From the NCBI GenBank assembly GCA_002425225.1, contig DILV01000007.1, forward strand, positions 1-64,000: DNA of 64,000 nucleotides, given 5' to 3'. The notes under the pieces are model-generated. The model was not told the DNA's origin and did not search any database. It was given only the letters and a program-made list of their open reading frames with translations. This document shows positions 18,720-31,118 of the stretch, piece by piece. Within the stretch, counting starts at the first letter, position 1. Every line of letters starts with the position of its first letter. Made by a program: the position numbers and the translations under genes. The DNA comes from Thiothrix sp. UBA5583. Its GTDB lineage: Bacteria > Pseudomonadota > Gammaproteobacteria > Thiotrichales > Thiotrichaceae.

Positions 18720-20009
18720 ATGGCCTACATCGTCGACCGTCGGCTGAACAGTAAAAACAAGAGTTTGGTGAATCGGGAACGTTTCCTCAAGCGTTACCAG
18801 AAGCAGATTCGCCGCGCCGTGTCGGATGCAGTCAGCCGCCGCAACATCACGGACATGGAACAGGGGGAAAGTATCACCATCCCCAAGCGCGACATTTCCG
18901 AACCCGTGTTCCGGCACGGGCAGGGTGGCAAGCGTGACATTGTACATCCAGGCAACAAGGAATTCGTGCAAGGCGACCGTATCCAGCGTCCGCCCGGTGG
19001 GGGCGGCGGTGGCAGTGGTTCCGGGCAGGCGTCGGCAGATGGCGACGGCATGGATGATTTTGTTTTCCAGATTTCGCAAAAGGAGTTTCTGGAGTACCTG
19101 TTTGAAGACTTGGCTTTACCCAACATGGTCAAACGCCAGTTGCTGAGTATGGATTCCTTCGATTATCACCGTGCCGGTGTCAGTGAAGTGGGCAATCCGG
19201 CTCAGATCAATATTGTGCGTTCCATGCGCAGTGCCCATGCTCGCCGTATTGCCCTGCGTGGCAAAGATCGCCGCCGTCGCAAAGAAGTGCTGGCAGAATT
19301 GGCGGCACTTGCGCAGTGTGACACCTGTGACGAAGTGGAAGAACAGCGTTTGCTGCTGCAAGCCGAGCTGGAACACCTGAATGTACGGGTTCATGCCATT
19401 CCCTGGCTGGATGATTTTGACCTCAAGTACAACCTCAAGGTGAAAGTACCCCGCCCATCCCCCAAAGCTGTGATGTTTTGTGTGATGGATGTGTCAGGCT
19501 CCATGACGCAAGACATCAAGGATGTTGCCAAGCGTTTCTTTTTCCTGCTGTATCTGTTTCTGAAAAAGAATTACGAGAAGATTGAGGTAGTGTTCATCCG
19601 TCACCATACCCAGGCGCAGGAGGTGGATGAGGAAACCTTCTTCTATGCCCGCGAGACTGGCGGTACAGTGGTTTCCAGTGCCCTCAATCTGACAGGTGAC
19701 ATCATCAAGGAACGCTATTCGCCGGATGCGTGGAATATCTACGTGGCGCAGGCATCCGATGGTGACAACTGGCATGAAGACAACCAGCGTTGCCATGATG
19801 CCCTGATCAGTAACATCCTGCCATTTGTGCAGTACTACACCTATATCGAAATTGGCGACCGTGACCCGCAGGGCTTGTGGTATTTGTACGAGCATCTGCA
19901 ACGCGATTTCATGGATCGTTTTGCCATCCAGCGGGTGCGCAACAATGCCGAGATTTATCCGGTATTTCGCGAGTTGTTCAAGAAACATACGGGTGAGGAG
20001 ATAACATGA
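18720..20009 (+). CDS. yeaH: YeaH/YhbH family protein (DUF444)
   Basis: At 429 aa the length equals that of E. coli YeaH (427). After a basic N-terminus there is a Gly-rich loop ([12 protein letters not shown] near residues 91-102). A von Willebrand A-like part follows, with the metal-site pattern [10 protein letters not shown] near residue 257 and [18 protein letters not shown] after it. It acts with PrkA in stress signalling in the cytosol; a vWA domain next to an AAA+ ATPase recalls MoxR-vWA pairs. It begins 12 bp after prkA with GGAG nearby and overlaps spoVR by 4 bp (ATGA). Confidence 0.94.
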   Translation: MAYIVDRRLNSKNKSLVNRERFLKRYQKQIRRAVSDAVSRRNITDMEQGESITIPKRDISEPVFRHGQGGKRDIVHPGNKEFVQGDRIQRPPGGGGGGSGSGQASADGDGMDDFVFQISQKEFLEYLFEDLALPNMVKRQLLSMDSFDYHRAGVSEVGNPAQINIVRSMRSAHARRIALRGKDRRRRKEVLAELAALAQCDTCDEVEEQRLLLQAELEHLNVRVHAIPWLDDFDLKYNLKVKVPRPSPKAVMFCVMDVSGSMTQDIKDVAKRFFFLLYLFLKKNYEKIEVVFIRHHTQAQEVDEETFFYARETGGTVVSSALNLTGDIIKERYSPDAWNIYVAQASDGDNWHEDNQRCHDALISNILPFVQYYTYIEIGDRDPQGLWYLYEHLQRDFMDRFAIQRVRNNAEIYPVFRELFKKHTGEEIT

Positions 20010-21538
20010 CGGTCCAAACAGCTAACGGCAAACATTACATTTCGACCAGTTCTGAATGGACATTTGAGACCATCGAAGCCTATACCCGTGAAATTGGGCG
20101 TATCGCCAAAGACAAATTCCGGCTGGATACCTATCCCAACCAGATTGAAATCATCCGTTCCGACCAGATGATGGATGCGTATGCAGCCATTGGGATGCCT
20201 GTTTTCTACAATCACTGGTCTTACGGCAAGCATTTCGTCAATGTCGAGCAAAACTACAGCCGTGGGCGCATGGGGCTGGCGTATGAAATCGTCATCAATT
20301 CCAACCCCTGCATTGCCTATTTGATGGAAGAAAATACCCTGACCATGCAGGCGCTGGTGATTGCACACGCTTGCTACGGGCACAATTCGTTTTTCAAGGG
20401 CAACTACCTGTTCCGTACATGGACAGATGCGGAAGCCATCATCGACTACCTGATGTTTGCCAAGAAATACATCACGCAGTGCGAAGAGCGCTACGGAGTC
20501 GAACAGGTGGAGCTGTTGCTGGATTCTTGCCATGCCTTGATGAATTACGGGGTTGACCGTTACAAACGGCCTTCACCGATCTCTGCTGCCGAGGAGCAGC
20601 AACGCCAGCAAGAGCGCGAACGCTACATCCAGCAGCATCTGAATGATTTGTGGCGGACTCTGCCACACCGTGGGCGTGAACGTGACGAGGAAAAGGCGGT
20701 ACGCAATTTCCCTGAAGAGCCACAGGAAAACATCCTGTATTTCATCGAAAAAAATTCACCGTCACTGGATACTTGGCAGCGTGAAATTATCCGTATCGTG
20801 CGTAAGGTCGCGCAGTATTTTTACCCACAGCGCCAGACCCAGGTGATGAACGAGGGTTGGGCAACCTTCTGGCATTACACTATCCTCAATGAAATGTACG
20901 ACGAAGGGCTGGTGAATGAAGGTTTCATGATGGAGTTCCTCACTTCCCACACCAATGTGGTGATGCAGCCGGGATTCGACAGCCCCTATTACAATGGCAT
21001 CAATCCGTATGCGCTAGGTTTTGCCATGATGACTGACATCCGCCGTATTTGTGAAAAGCCGACGGAGGAAGACAAATATTGGTTCCCGGACATTGCCGGT
21101 TCAGATTGGGTAACAACTCTGGATCATGTGATGCGCAACTACCGGGATGAAAGTTTCATCCTGCAATTCATGTCGCCGAAAATCATGCGGGATTTCCACT
21201 TGTTTGCCCTGGAAGATGATGATCGTAAAAACACCATTGATGTAACGGCCATCCATAACGATGAAGGCTACCGGCGTTTGCGTGAAACCTTGTCACAGCA
21301 ATACAACCTGAGCCATCAGGAGCCGGACATTCAGGTGGCGCGGGTCAATTTGCGGGGCGACCGTTCCTTGTCCTTGCAGCATGTGTTGACCAACCGGCGT
21401 CCCCTGAACAATGATGTGAATGAAATGTTGCGGCATGTCCACCGTTTATGGGGTTACGACGTCCATCTGCATTCCGTGGAAGCCGATGGACGGGTCGTGC
21501 GTAGTTATCATCTGGTGGGTGAGATGGTGAATGCCTAA
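20006..21538 (+). CDS. ycgB: SpoVR family protein (YcgB)
   Basis: The product is 510 aa, the same length as E. coli YcgB. Conserved SpoVR features include [17 protein letters not shown] near residue 122, [17 protein letters not shown] near 283, and [10 protein letters not shown]. The name comes from the B. subtilis stage V protein involved in spore cortex formation, but in non-sporulating proteobacteria the biochemical role is unknown. The fixed link to prkA and yeaH suggests a shared stress pathway. The gene starts inside the last codons of yeaH (4-bp overlap), and its TAA overlaps the convergent DUF333 gene. Confidence 0.94.
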   Translation: MTVQTANGKHYISTSSEWTFETIEAYTREIGRIAKDKFRLDTYPNQIEIIRSDQMMDAYAAIGMPVFYNHWSYGKHFVNVEQNYSRGRMGLAYEIVINSNPCIAYLMEENTLTMQALVIAHACYGHNSFFKGNYLFRTWTDAEAIIDYLMFAKKYITQCEERYGVEQVELLLDSCHALMNYGVDRYKRPSPISAAEEQQRQQERERYIQQHLNDLWRTLPHRGRERDEEKAVRNFPEEPQENILYFIEKNSPSLDTWQREIIRIVRKVAQYFYPQRQTQVMNEGWATFWHYTILNEMYDEGLVNEGFMMEFLTSHTNVVMQPGFDSPYYNGINPYALGFAMMTDIRRICEKPTEEDKYWFPDIAGSDWVTTLDHVMRNYRDESFILQFMSPKIMRDFHLFALEDDDRKNTIDVTAIHNDEGYRRLRETLSQQYNLSHQEPDIQVARVNLRGDRSLSLQHVLTNRRPLNNDVNEMLRHVHRLWGYDVHLHSVEADGRVVRSYHLVGEMVNA

Positions 21539-21837
21539 AAACCGAATTTTTTCAGGCCAACATTGACGGTGCGGGTGGGGCAGTTACCCCGGAACATGTC
21601 CCATTCCTCGCAACGCTTGCCATCGGACAGTATGCAGTAAGCAACTTCGCCTTGTGCCGTGCGTTCGATCTGCAATTTGCCGTTCTGCTGGATACAGTTC
21701 ATGGATGCAGGGTTGGCGGCACGTGCTGATGCCGGGTCGGTTGGAATGGATGCAGGCTTTGGTGCTGGTGCAACTGCCGTACATGCAGTCAGGACAAGCG
21801 CACATCCGAGCATGGTGATGGTCATTAATGGTTTCAT
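21535..21837 (-). CDS. DUF333 small lipoprotein
   Basis: A 100-aa product with a lipoprotein signal (MKPLMTITMLGCALVLTAC, lipobox LTAC, lipidated Cys19), then an Ala-Pro-rich linker. A DUF333 domain follows: NPASMNCIQQNGKLQI, CILSDGKRCEEWDMFRGNC. DUF333 proteins are often annotated as putative hemolysin or as C-type-like; the real role is unknown. The start at 21837 gives the lipoprotein signal directly; the frame continues seven codons upstream. It ends 4 bp inside the 3' end of spoVR. Confidence 0.88.
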   Translation of the reverse strand: MKPLMTITMLGCALVLTACTAVAPAPKPASIPTDPASARAANPASMNCIQQNGKLQIERTAQGEVAYCILSDGKRCEEWDMFRGNCPTRTVNVGLKKFGF

Positions 21838-21910
21838 GTGATTAATCCCCCAGTTCAAAAGAGCAGCTTATTCTACTGCAAGACAATGTGTATTTCCTGC
21901 TTGAAAATAG

Positions 21911-21928
21911 CACGGCTCATAAGCCGTG
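21911..21928. promoter_or_regulatory. Perfect 7-bp hairpin between divergent genes
   Basis: CACGGCT (21911-21917), loop CATA, AGCCGTG (21922-21928). It lies in the 180-bp gap between the divergent DUF333 and pseudokinase genes, so it is not a terminator of either. It could be an operator or a leader hairpin. Confidence 0.45.
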
Positions 21929-22019
21929 ACCGCTTGAATATAAATTGTTTTTAATAACTAATTCTTCGACTTTCACTAAAATATATGCATAATGGACAGC
22001 CGCAGGGTATTTGTCATGA

Positions 22020-23660
22020 ATGTGTGTAGTGGTGTTATCAATGGATGAAATACATGTTTCTATTGATTCGACCGTAGAGAATCGAGTCGTAGCTGGTCAA
22101 TATGTGCTGGAATCACTGATTGCCGAGACAGCGCTGGCAACATTTTTCCGTGCACGGGATCGGATGACACTGGAAGTTGATGGTACAGAAAGCCGGGTGA
22201 TCCTTGCTGCGGTAGTGCCTACCTTGGTTGCTTATCTTGGTTTTGAGAACACCTTGCAACGGGTGCTGGAAGAGTTTGATAAACCGACGTCACCGTTGAG
22301 TGTTGCAGGTGCTTATCAGGATGCAGATACCTGCTGGCTCATTTATAACGAAAGTGCCGGTCACACCATTTCTGAAATCATTCGGCAACACGAACACGAT
22401 GGCAAGACTTTCTCTACCACAGAAGCGCAAGCCATCCTGTTCAATATTTTCCGTGCAGCCAAGCATTTTATTTCACGTGATGGTTACGGGTTTCTGGAGC
22501 CAGGGGCGATTTTGTGTACAGGTAATGCTTGCAAGCTGCTGAATGCCCCGCTGGCTGTCGTTTTGCGCGTCCTGACTGGTGTGTCGACACAACAACGAGT
22601 ATCCCTACAGCTTGAGTCTGCTTATATTAGTCCTGAAGTGGCGAACGGCTTGTTGCCTGTTGTCCCGGATGACACTTTTTCCCTGGCTGCTATTGCTTAC
22701 CATTTATTGGGAGGGCGCAGACCATTTGCGGATGCCAGTAGCCTTCAGGCAGAAGTTCAACGGTTAGCTCCTGTTCCTTTGGCGGTACTTGGAGGGGCTG
22801 GCTGGAAGGTTGTTCAGCAAAGTCTGGCATTCCAGCGGGTCAAGCGGCAAATGCTGCCTTACGACTTGTTGCAGGGCATTGCTGGCGGTGTGTTTGATGA
22901 GGATGAGTCACCTGTTGAGCAGTTACCCAAAAAAGCAGGAAAAAGTGGCGTTTTGCCCCGAGCCATGGTCATGACTGGTGTTGGTTTGCTGTTAAGCTAT
23001 GGTTTTTACCATGTTTATCAGGAGACAAATATTGAGACAGTAGCACGGATAGAGACCCAGCAAGAGGTGTCAATCGTTGAAAAGCCGGTGGGTGTGGCGG
23101 CATTGACGCTGCCTGTGATGCCGAAGGAAGCCAGTGGGCAGGCTGTCAGCAATGTGGGTGCTGAGAAATCCTTGACAGTTTCTGTCCAGCAAGCAGCAGA
23201 TACACCAGCAGATCAACCTCGACCAATGGATAACGGGGAAGCCGTAGAGCGTGCTTTGTTAAGTAGCACGGATTCCAGCAAAAAGAACGAAGAGAATACG
23301 GCGAGCGAACCCAGTAACCAGCCAACAAGAATTGTTCAGAGTCGGTCAGAGCCAGCGGACAAAAAAGAACAAAAACGCGAAGTGGCAGCTCGACAACCAC
23401 CCCAGCCGCTACCATCGCCTGTTACTTGGCAGCCAGTTCAGCCAACTCCAGTAGTCGCGTATCAGCCACCCGTTCCACCAGCAGCAAATGTAGTTGCACA
23501 AACACAAGTGCCTGCGGCTGTTACCTATGTTTCCACCCGTAAAGTCGTTCCCGTAAATCCGACTACCTTTGTTGTCGTAGGGGGAGTCGCCGAGAAGACG
23601 CCAAGCCCGCGAAAGGTTGCCCAAGTCGGGGCAAACACTTTCGTTGTCACGGTTGACTGA
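22020..23660 (+). CDS. Membrane-anchored Ser/Thr pseudokinase-like protein
   Basis: Residues about 20-290 have the layout of a bacterial Hanks-type kinase: a VLESLIAET beta-rich start, SRDGYGFLEPGAIL where the HRD-KPxN loop should be, and then SAYISPEVANG (APE region) and DTFSLAAIAYHLLGGRRPF (alpha-F region). The catalytic Lys, a proper HRD Asp with its Lys/Asn, and DFG (here KLLNAPL) are not recognisable, so I call it a pseudokinase. One membrane segment lies near 315-333. The rest (335-546) is a low-complexity, Pro/Gln/Ala-rich exported region. It ends in two copies of a short motif (RKVVPVNPTTFVVV and RKVAQVGANTFVVT). A start at 22020 or at the ATG 22041 is possible; neither has a strong Shine-Dalgarno site. 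No partner gene is evident. Confidence 0.7.
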   Translation: MCVVVLSMDEIHVSIDSTVENRVVAGQYVLESLIAETALATFFRARDRMTLEVDGTESRVILAAVVPTLVAYLGFENTLQRVLEEFDKPTSPLSVAGAYQDADTCWLIYNESAGHTISEIIRQHEHDGKTFSTTEAQAILFNIFRAAKHFISRDGYGFLEPGAILCTGNACKLLNAPLAVVLRVLTGVSTQQRVSLQLESAYISPEVANGLLPVVPDDTFSLAAIAYHLLGGRRPFADASSLQAEVQRLAPVPLAVLGGAGWKVVQQSLAFQRVKRQMLPYDLLQGIAGGVFDEDESPVEQLPKKAGKSGVLPRAMVMTGVGLLLSYGFYHVYQETNIETVARIETQQEVSIVEKPVGVAALTLPVMPKEASGQAVSNVGAEKSLTVSVQQAADTPADQPRPMDNGEAVERALLSSTDSSKKNEENTASEPSNQPTRIVQSRSEPADKKEQKREVAARQPPQPLPSPVTWQPVQPTPVVAYQPPVPPAANVVAQTQVPAAVTYVSTRKVVPVNPTTFVVVGGVAEKTPSPRKVAQVGANTFVVTVD

Positions 23661-23672
23661 TGCTCGCCAAGC

Positions 23673-23984
23673 CTATTTGGCGCAGCGAATACAGAAGGTT
23701 GCGTAAGGCAGGGCATTCAGCCGTTCCGGGCTGATTTCTTCGCCGCAATTGGTGCAAGCACCATAGTCACCGGCTTCAATACGCTTGAGGGCAGAGCGTA
23801 CCTGTTGCAGTTCTATACGAGTTTCTTCCTGAAGGTTGCGCAGTACGTCCTCGTTTTCACGTTCTGTTACCTGTTCGGCTGAATCAGCGCTATGTTCGCT
23901 GGTCAGGTCGCGGGTAATACCCGCCAAACGGGAAATCAGAGTTTTCTCCAGTTCCATCAGGTAGTTGTGCTTTTCTTCATGCAT
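23673..23984 (-). CDS. DksA/TraR-type C4 zinc-finger protein
   Basis: The product is 103 aa. A coiled-coil-prone N-terminus (ELEKTLISRLAGITRDL ... EETRIELQQVRSALKRIE) is followed by the DksA/TraR zinc finger, YGACTNCGEEISPERLNALP and then FCIRCAK, with four cysteines. It is shorter than DksA (about 150 aa) and belongs with the small DksA-like proteins that may act in the secondary channel of RNA polymerase. Start 23984 is preferred over 24029 because a purine-rich GAGAA stretch precedes it. It is convergent with the pseudokinase gene, with a 12-bp gap. Confidence 0.88.
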   Translation of the reverse strand: MHEEKHNYLMELEKTLISRLAGITRDLTSEHSADSAEQVTERENEDVLRNLQEETRIELQQVRSALKRIEAGDYGACTNCGEEISPERLNALPYATFCIRCAK

Positions 23985-24079
23985 TACACTGTTCTCATTG
24001 CGGTAGATCAAGTGTTGATAATAGCGCATTGCTTATTATCCGCCATGACGAAAGGCAAGAATGGATGGTCTATGCTGAC

Positions 24080-24105
24080 TGAACCCGTTATCATAAGCGG
24101 GTTCA
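24080..24105. terminator. Stem-loop between dksA-like and DUF1877 genes
   Basis: TGAACCCG (24080-24087) pairs with CGGGTTCA (24098-24105) across a 10-base loop; inner TTAT/ATAA can extend the stem with one bulge. It has no T-run. It lies downstream of the DUF1877 gene (minus strand) and upstream of the dksA-like gene. Confidence 0.4.
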
Positions 24106-24114
24106 ATCTGACGA

Positions 24115-24148
24115 AATCCCTGATTCTGCGAGGAGCAGGTCAGGGATT
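24115..24148 (-). terminator. Long stem-loop downstream of the DUF1877 gene
   Basis: AATCCCTGA (24115-24123) pairs with TCAGGGATT (24140-24148), and inside it CTGC pairs with GCAG around a GAGGA loop. On the minus strand it begins 6 bp after the DUF1877 stop and is followed by TTTCG, so it is a likely, if weakly T-tailed, terminator. Confidence 0.55.
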
Positions 24149-24153
24149 CTCGT

Positions 24154-24732
24154 TCAGTCCCGGCGCGACAGATAGAGTACCATGCCCAGTTGATTATCCA
24201 CGGCATTTTTCAGGAATGCCTGCAAGGAACTGAATCGCTCCAGGCAAGTTGCCAGCGCGTTTTCATTGTCCCATATTTGTGGGTATATATCGAAATCCAG
24301 CATTTTGCTGGCATCAAAACTGGTGGTCAGATCTCGCCGGGTTTTGCGCAAGACAGACCGGGCAATGCCTTCAACCTCTTTGGCTGTAAAGACTCTGGCG
24401 GGACCATAGCCTACATCCACATCACCGACGAATTCTCCTCCATCAATCAGGAAGGCATCTGGCAAGCTGCCGCACCATACTTCCTGACACATCAAATAAT
24501 GGAGACCATGCCAGTATTCACCCAGACTTTCTTTGAAAGTTACTGGTTCGGGTTCAAAACTGTTGCGATGAAGCAAGCCTGAACCCATATTTTCTTCTGG
24601 CGAATATTCGTTTCGTGTTGTTAACAGATTGGAATATTGAGGAAAAACAATATCCCAAACCAGTCTGGGATATTGCAGTAAAATACCCGTATTGGCATCG
24701 CCAATAGTAGAAATGTCCAAACACACGCCCAT
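24154..24732 (-). CDS. DUF1877 (YfbM-like) protein
   Basis: A 192-aa soluble protein with the DUF1877 pattern: an N-terminal MGVCLDI start, a central block around LGEYWHGLHYLMCQ, and the signature VDVGYGPARVFTAKEVEGIA near residue 105. YfbM of E. coli belongs to this family. The function is unknown; such genes often occur near contact-dependent or toxin-immunity regions, but no toxin gene is seen here. It is A+T-richer than its neighbours, and the region upstream is an A+T-rich island, so horizontal acquisition is possible. Confidence 0.8.
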   Translation of the reverse strand: MGVCLDISTIGDANTGILLQYPRLVWDIVFPQYSNLLTTRNEYSPEENMGSGLLHRNSFEPEPVTFKESLGEYWHGLHYLMCQEVWCGSLPDAFLIDGGEFVGDVDVGYGPARVFTAKEVEGIARSVLRKTRRDLTTSFDASKMLDFDIYPQIWDNENALATCLERFSSLQAFLKNAVDNQLGMVLYLSRRD

Positions 24733-24811
24733 GTGAAGACCTTTTCAAAAAACCAAGTTGACAGAGACTACTCATCGAAACGTGTAGATTAAAAACACGC
24801 CTGACGACATT

Positions 24812-24823
24812 ATCTCATGAGAT
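24812..24823. promoter_or_regulatory. 12-bp palindrome upstream of the DUF1877 gene
   Basis: ATCTCATGAGAT is a perfect palindrome 80 bp before the DUF1877 start (minus strand), next to a run of nine A residues in an A+T-rich stretch (about 24781-24880). A possible operator; no regulator gene is identified. Confidence 0.35.
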
Positions 24824-24875
24824 TAAAAAAAAACCATAATTAATATAATTAAATTTTTTTATATTATGTCTTTGT

Positions 24876-25343
24876 TTAATTATTTCTTAGCGCTATCCGG
24901 CGACTAAGCTCATTGGTGAATTGCCAAAAATCCTTTTCATTAGGATTTTCTTTCCATAGATAAATAAAATTTTCATTGCTCTGCAAGTGCCTGTAGATGA
25001 CCAGATTAGCCGTATACATCGTGAAGCGATACAAAAGCACCAAGGTTGTGCCAGCAAAAATGGCTGACAAACCATACAGGGGAACAGAGGCATATTGTAT
25101 CGCCCAAGTCAGCAGCAAAGCGGTGATGCTGCCAATGAACAAACTGTTTAGCAACCACTTCATGGAAAAGGTAGAGGCGTGAGTCGGGTTTGGCTGGATA
25201 ACATCCAGCGGTATAGTGGTTTCATCTCGGCGGAACAGCGATTGTTCACGGATGGTAAGCGTGTCATTGTCACGCAGCACCAGCTCGCGTTTGCCGAACA
25301 GCCAATGCTTTTGGCGCAGACGGATGTCATAAATTTCATTCAT
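24876..25343 (-). CDS. Hypothetical membrane protein with two transmembrane segments
   Basis: The 155-aa product starts with a charged segment rich in beta-strand patterns (GKRELVLRDNDTLTIREQSL, about residues 18-37). Two hydrophobic segments follow (about 61-85 and 88-108), and then a cytosolic tail ending in WQFTNELSRRIALRNN. I do not recognise the family. The layout resembles a small PH-like domain protein fixed in the membrane, but this is only an impression. The ATG at 25343 is used; an in-frame TTG lies two codons upstream at 25349. A+T content is high. It is divergent from tex. Confidence 0.6.
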   Translation of the reverse strand: MNEIYDIRLRQKHWLFGKRELVLRDNDTLTIREQSLFRRDETTIPLDVIQPNPTHASTFSMKWLLNSLFIGSITALLLTWAIQYASVPLYGLSAIFAGTTLVLLYRFTMYTANLVIYRHLQSNENFIYLWKENPNEKDFWQFTNELSRRIALRNN

Positions 25344-25517
25344 GGGCAAAGTTTCTGGGATGTTTGGATGGGGCAGTCTCTACATAAAAGTATGCTAATT
25401 GCCGGAAGCCCCCGCCAGCCTGTGCCGACGATCCGTCCATTTTTGCGGACTGGATGATTTGCCCTGTTTGATGGCTTTGTTATCATGCGCTCCATTCATC
25501 ACAACAATGAGTTTTGT

Positions 25518-27869
25518 ATGCAAAGTATCCTTTCCCGCATCGCTACCGAATTGGCAGTCAGGGAGACCCAGGTCGTTGCTGCCGTTGAGCTGCTTGACGA
25601 AGGTTCCACTGTCCCGTTTATTGCTCGCTACCGCAAGGAAAAAACCGGGGGGCTGGATGATACCCAGCTACGTTATTTGGAAACCCGCCTTGGCAGCCTG
25701 CGTGAACTGGAAAAACGGCGTGAAACCGTCCTCAATTCCATCCGCGAGCAGGGAAAACTGACCGCTGAACTGGAACAGCAGGTCTTGCAGGCATCGACCC
25801 GTACCGAACTCGAAGACATTTACCTGCCTTACAAGCCCAAGCGCCGTACCAAAGCGATGATTGCCCGCGAAGCTGGAATTCAGCCGCTGGCTGAGGCACT
25901 GCTTGCCAACCCTGGTCTTGATCCTGAAAGCGAAGCAGTCAAATACCTAAACTCGTCGATGGAATTTGCTGATACCAAGGCAGTACTGGATGGTGCTCGC
26001 CAGATCCTGATGGAAGATTTTGCTGAAAATGCCGAACTCAGCGGGCAATTGCGCGAATACCTGTGGGAACAGGGCAGTTTTGAAGCCAGCGTCATCTCAG
26101 GTAAAGAACAGGAAGGGCAGAAATTCTCCGACTATTTTGCCTATGCGGAAGCTATCGGCAAAATCCCGTCCCATCGTGCGCTGGCGTTGTTCCGGGGGCG
26201 CAATGAAGGCATTCTTGATCTCAAGCTGGATGTACCTGTCGCTGAGAGTTCAAGCCACCCTTGCGAAGTCAGGATTGCAGCGGCTTTCAATATCCGTGAT
26301 CAGGGTCGGGCAGCAGACCGCTGGCTGCTGGATACGGTACGTTGGGCGTGGAAGGTCAAGCTGCATAGCCGTTTGAGTGTTGACCTGAACCTGCGTTTGC
26401 GTGAACAGGCTGAAGCGGAGGCCATCCGTGTGTTTGCCGCCAACCTCAAGGATTTGCTACTGGCAGCTCCGGCGGGTTCCCGGGCAACGTTAGGGCTGGA
26501 TCCCGGTTTGCGTACCGGCGTGAAGGTTGCCGTGGTCGATGCTACCGGCAAGTTGCTGGATACGGCCACTATTTACCCGCATGTTCCCAAGAAACAATGG
26601 GATCAATCCCTCGCTGTGCTGGCTGAATTGTGTGCTAAACATGATGTGGAACTGGTCAGTATTGGCAATGGTACGGCCTCCCGTGAAACCGACCAGTTGG
26701 CAGCAGACCTGATCAAACGTCACCCGGAACTGAAACTGTCGAAAATCGTGGTATCCGAAGCCGGTGCATCGGTGTATTCGGCTTCCGAGCTGGCAGCCAA
26801 AGAATTCCCGTTACTGGATGTATCCCTGCGCGGGGCTGTCTCCATCGCCCGCCGCTTGCAAGACCCCTTGGCAGAACTGGTCAAGATTGAGCCTAAATCC
26901 ATCGGGGTAGGCCAATACCAGCACGATGTAAACCAGCCGGAATTGGCGCGTTCCCTCGATGCGGTGGTGGAAGACTGCGTAAATGCCGTGGGTGTGGATG
27001 TGAATATTGCTTCTGCGGCCTTGCTGGCACGGGTTGCAGGTCTGAATCAGGGCATTGCCGAAAACATTGTGGCCTTCCGCAATGACAACGGTGCATTCCG
27101 TAACCGTAACCAGTTGAAAAAAGTATCGCGCCTTGGGGCAAAAACCTTTGAACAGGCGGCGGGCTTCCTGCGGATTCGAGACGGTGAACACCCGCTGGAT
27201 GCTTCAGCAGTTCACCCGGAAACCTATACTCTGGTGGAACAGATTGCAGCGGTTAACCGTAAACCGTTGGCTGAGATGGTAGGTAATGGTGAGTTTGTCA
27301 GGCAGTTGAAGCCGACGGATTATGTTACCGAACAGTTTGGTTTACCGACCATCCGCGACATCCTTGCTGAACTGGAAAAGCCGGGGCGTGATCCGCGCCC
27401 TGAATTTGTCACGGCAATTTTCCGTGAAGGTGTAAACGAACTTGCTGACCTGCAACCGGGCATGATCCTCGAAGGTGTTGTCACCAATGTGGCGAACTTT
27501 GGTGCTTTCGTCGACATCGGTGTGCATCAGGATGGCTTGGTGCATATCTCGCAACTGACCAGCAAGTTCATCAAGGATCCACGCGAAGTGGTACGTACCG
27601 GCGATGTGGTCAAGGTACGGGTGGAAGAGGTGGATGTGCAACGCAAACGTATTTCCCTGACCATGCGCCTGGATAATCCGGCTGAGCAAAAGGCGTCACC
27701 AAAGCCGGTAGCCCGTGAGCGTGATGAACGCAAACAGGCCGGTCATGCCGGGCAGCAGCAAGCAGGCCGGGTGCAGGGCAACAAAAAACCGGCCAGGGAA
27801 GTAGCGGCGGCTGCCAACTCAGCCATGGGTGATGCCTTGGCGGCAGCTTTTGCCAGATCACGCAAATAA
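25518..27869 (+). CDS. tex: Tex family RNA-binding transcription accessory protein
   Basis: At 783 aa it has the standard Tex architecture. There is an N-terminal helical part ([34 protein letters not shown]), a YqgF/RNase H-like domain ([18 protein letters not shown] near residue 327), and helix-hairpin-helix repeats ([18 protein letters not shown]). A C-terminal S1 domain follows ([34 protein letters not shown]), and a basic, Ala-rich tail closes the protein. Tex binds nucleic acid and is related to eukaryotic Spt6; it affects transcription and stress survival. The ATG at 25518 matches the normal start ([11 protein letters not shown]). Confidence 0.96.
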   Translation: MQSILSRIATELAVRETQVVAAVELLDEGSTVPFIARYRKEKTGGLDDTQLRYLETRLGSLRELEKRRETVLNSIREQGKLTAELEQQVLQASTRTELEDIYLPYKPKRRTKAMIAREAGIQPLAEALLANPGLDPESEAVKYLNSSMEFADTKAVLDGARQILMEDFAENAELSGQLREYLWEQGSFEASVISGKEQEGQKFSDYFAYAEAIGKIPSHRALALFRGRNEGILDLKLDVPVAESSSHPCEVRIAAAFNIRDQGRAADRWLLDTVRWAWKVKLHSRLSVDLNLRLREQAEAEAIRVFAANLKDLLLAAPAGSRATLGLDPGLRTGVKVAVVDATGKLLDTATIYPHVPKKQWDQSLAVLAELCAKHDVELVSIGNGTASRETDQLAADLIKRHPELKLSKIVVSEAGASVYSASELAAKEFPLLDVSLRGAVSIARRLQDPLAELVKIEPKSIGVGQYQHDVNQPELARSLDAVVEDCVNAVGVDVNIASAALLARVAGLNQGIAENIVAFRNDNGAFRNRNQLKKVSRLGAKTFEQAAGFLRIRDGEHPLDASAVHPETYTLVEQIAAVNRKPLAEMVGNGEFVRQLKPTDYVTEQFGLPTIRDILAELEKPGRDPRPEFVTAIFREGVNELADLQPGMILEGVVTNVANFGAFVDIGVHQDGLVHISQLTSKFIKDPREVVRTGDVVKVRVEEVDVQRKRISLTMRLDNPAEQKASPKPVARERDERKQAGHAGQQQAGRVQGNKKPAREVAAAANSAMGDALAAAFARSRK

Positions 27870-27871
27870 TG

Positions 27872-27893
27872 TTTTGGGCAGAATTGCCCAAAA
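27872..27893 (+). terminator. Symmetric hairpin after tex
   Basis: TTTTGGGCA (27872-27880) and TGCCCAAAA (27885-27893) form a perfect 9-bp stem with a GAAT loop, starting 3 bp after the tex stop codon. The U-tract is poor beyond the stem, so it may act as an attenuating or mRNA-stabilising hairpin. Confidence 0.55.
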
Positions 27894-27901
27894 TAGTCAG
27901 C

Positions 27902-27907
27902 TATAAT
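27902..27907 (+). promoter_or_regulatory. Candidate -10 element for leuS
   Basis: A consensus TATAAT at 27902-27907 lies just after the tex hairpin and 106 bp before the leuS ATG. No good -35 is visible at 17 bp spacing, so the assignment rests on the -10 alone. Confidence 0.4.
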
Positions 27908-27947
27908 CCGCCATTTGCAAGCAAAGCTACTGGCTAATTGCCGGTAA

Positions 27948-30616
<2,669 letters not shown>

Positions 30617-30617
<1 letters not shown>

Positions 30618-31111
30618 TGAAACAACTGTTTATTGTTATTGCTTGGTTGTTTGCCCTTGCCGGGTGCAGTGGTGAGCCGTTCCATTTGCGTGGCAAGGCA
30701 GCGCTGCCTGATGCTGTTCAGCAAGGTATTTACCTGCAAGGGGTCGATATTTACAGTGGTTTCGGTCTGGCGTTGCGTGACGTGCTGGAAGATGCCGGAG
30801 CCAAAGTCACCCAGCAACCCCAGTTTGCCGCGACTGTCCTGACGGTTACACGTCTGGATGAAAAACGTACTGTTTCTGGTTATTCCTCTACTCGTCAGGT
30901 GCGGGAGTTTATCCATACGGTAGAGGTCGGTTTTCGGGTCAAAACCCCTGCTTTGCCAGAAGCGGTAGAACATGGCGTGCGGGCTGAGCGCTCGCAGGTT
31001 TATGACGGCGAGTACGTGCTGGGTACAGCGGACGAGGAAGTTGCCATCCGGGAAGAACTGCGTCAGGAAGCGGCGCGGTTGATCCTGTTACGCCTGCAAG
31101 CAGTCAAATAA
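30617..31111 (+). CDS. lptE: LPS-assembly lipoprotein LptE
   Basis: LptE plugs the LptD barrel in the outer membrane and helps place lipopolysaccharide at the surface. The product is 164 aa with a lipoprotein signal (MKQLFIVIAWLFALAGC, lipidated Cys17) and the family pattern FHLRGKAALPDAVQQGIYLQ. The later RQVREFIHTVEVGFRV and ADEEVAIREELRQEAARLIL stretches also fit. The context leuS-lptE is the classical gene order and supports the call. The start codon shares one base with the leuS stop. The gene usually found next, holA, is not here; the convergent rep gene follows after 7 bp. Confidence 0.93.
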
Positions 31112-31118
31112 TCGCCGG

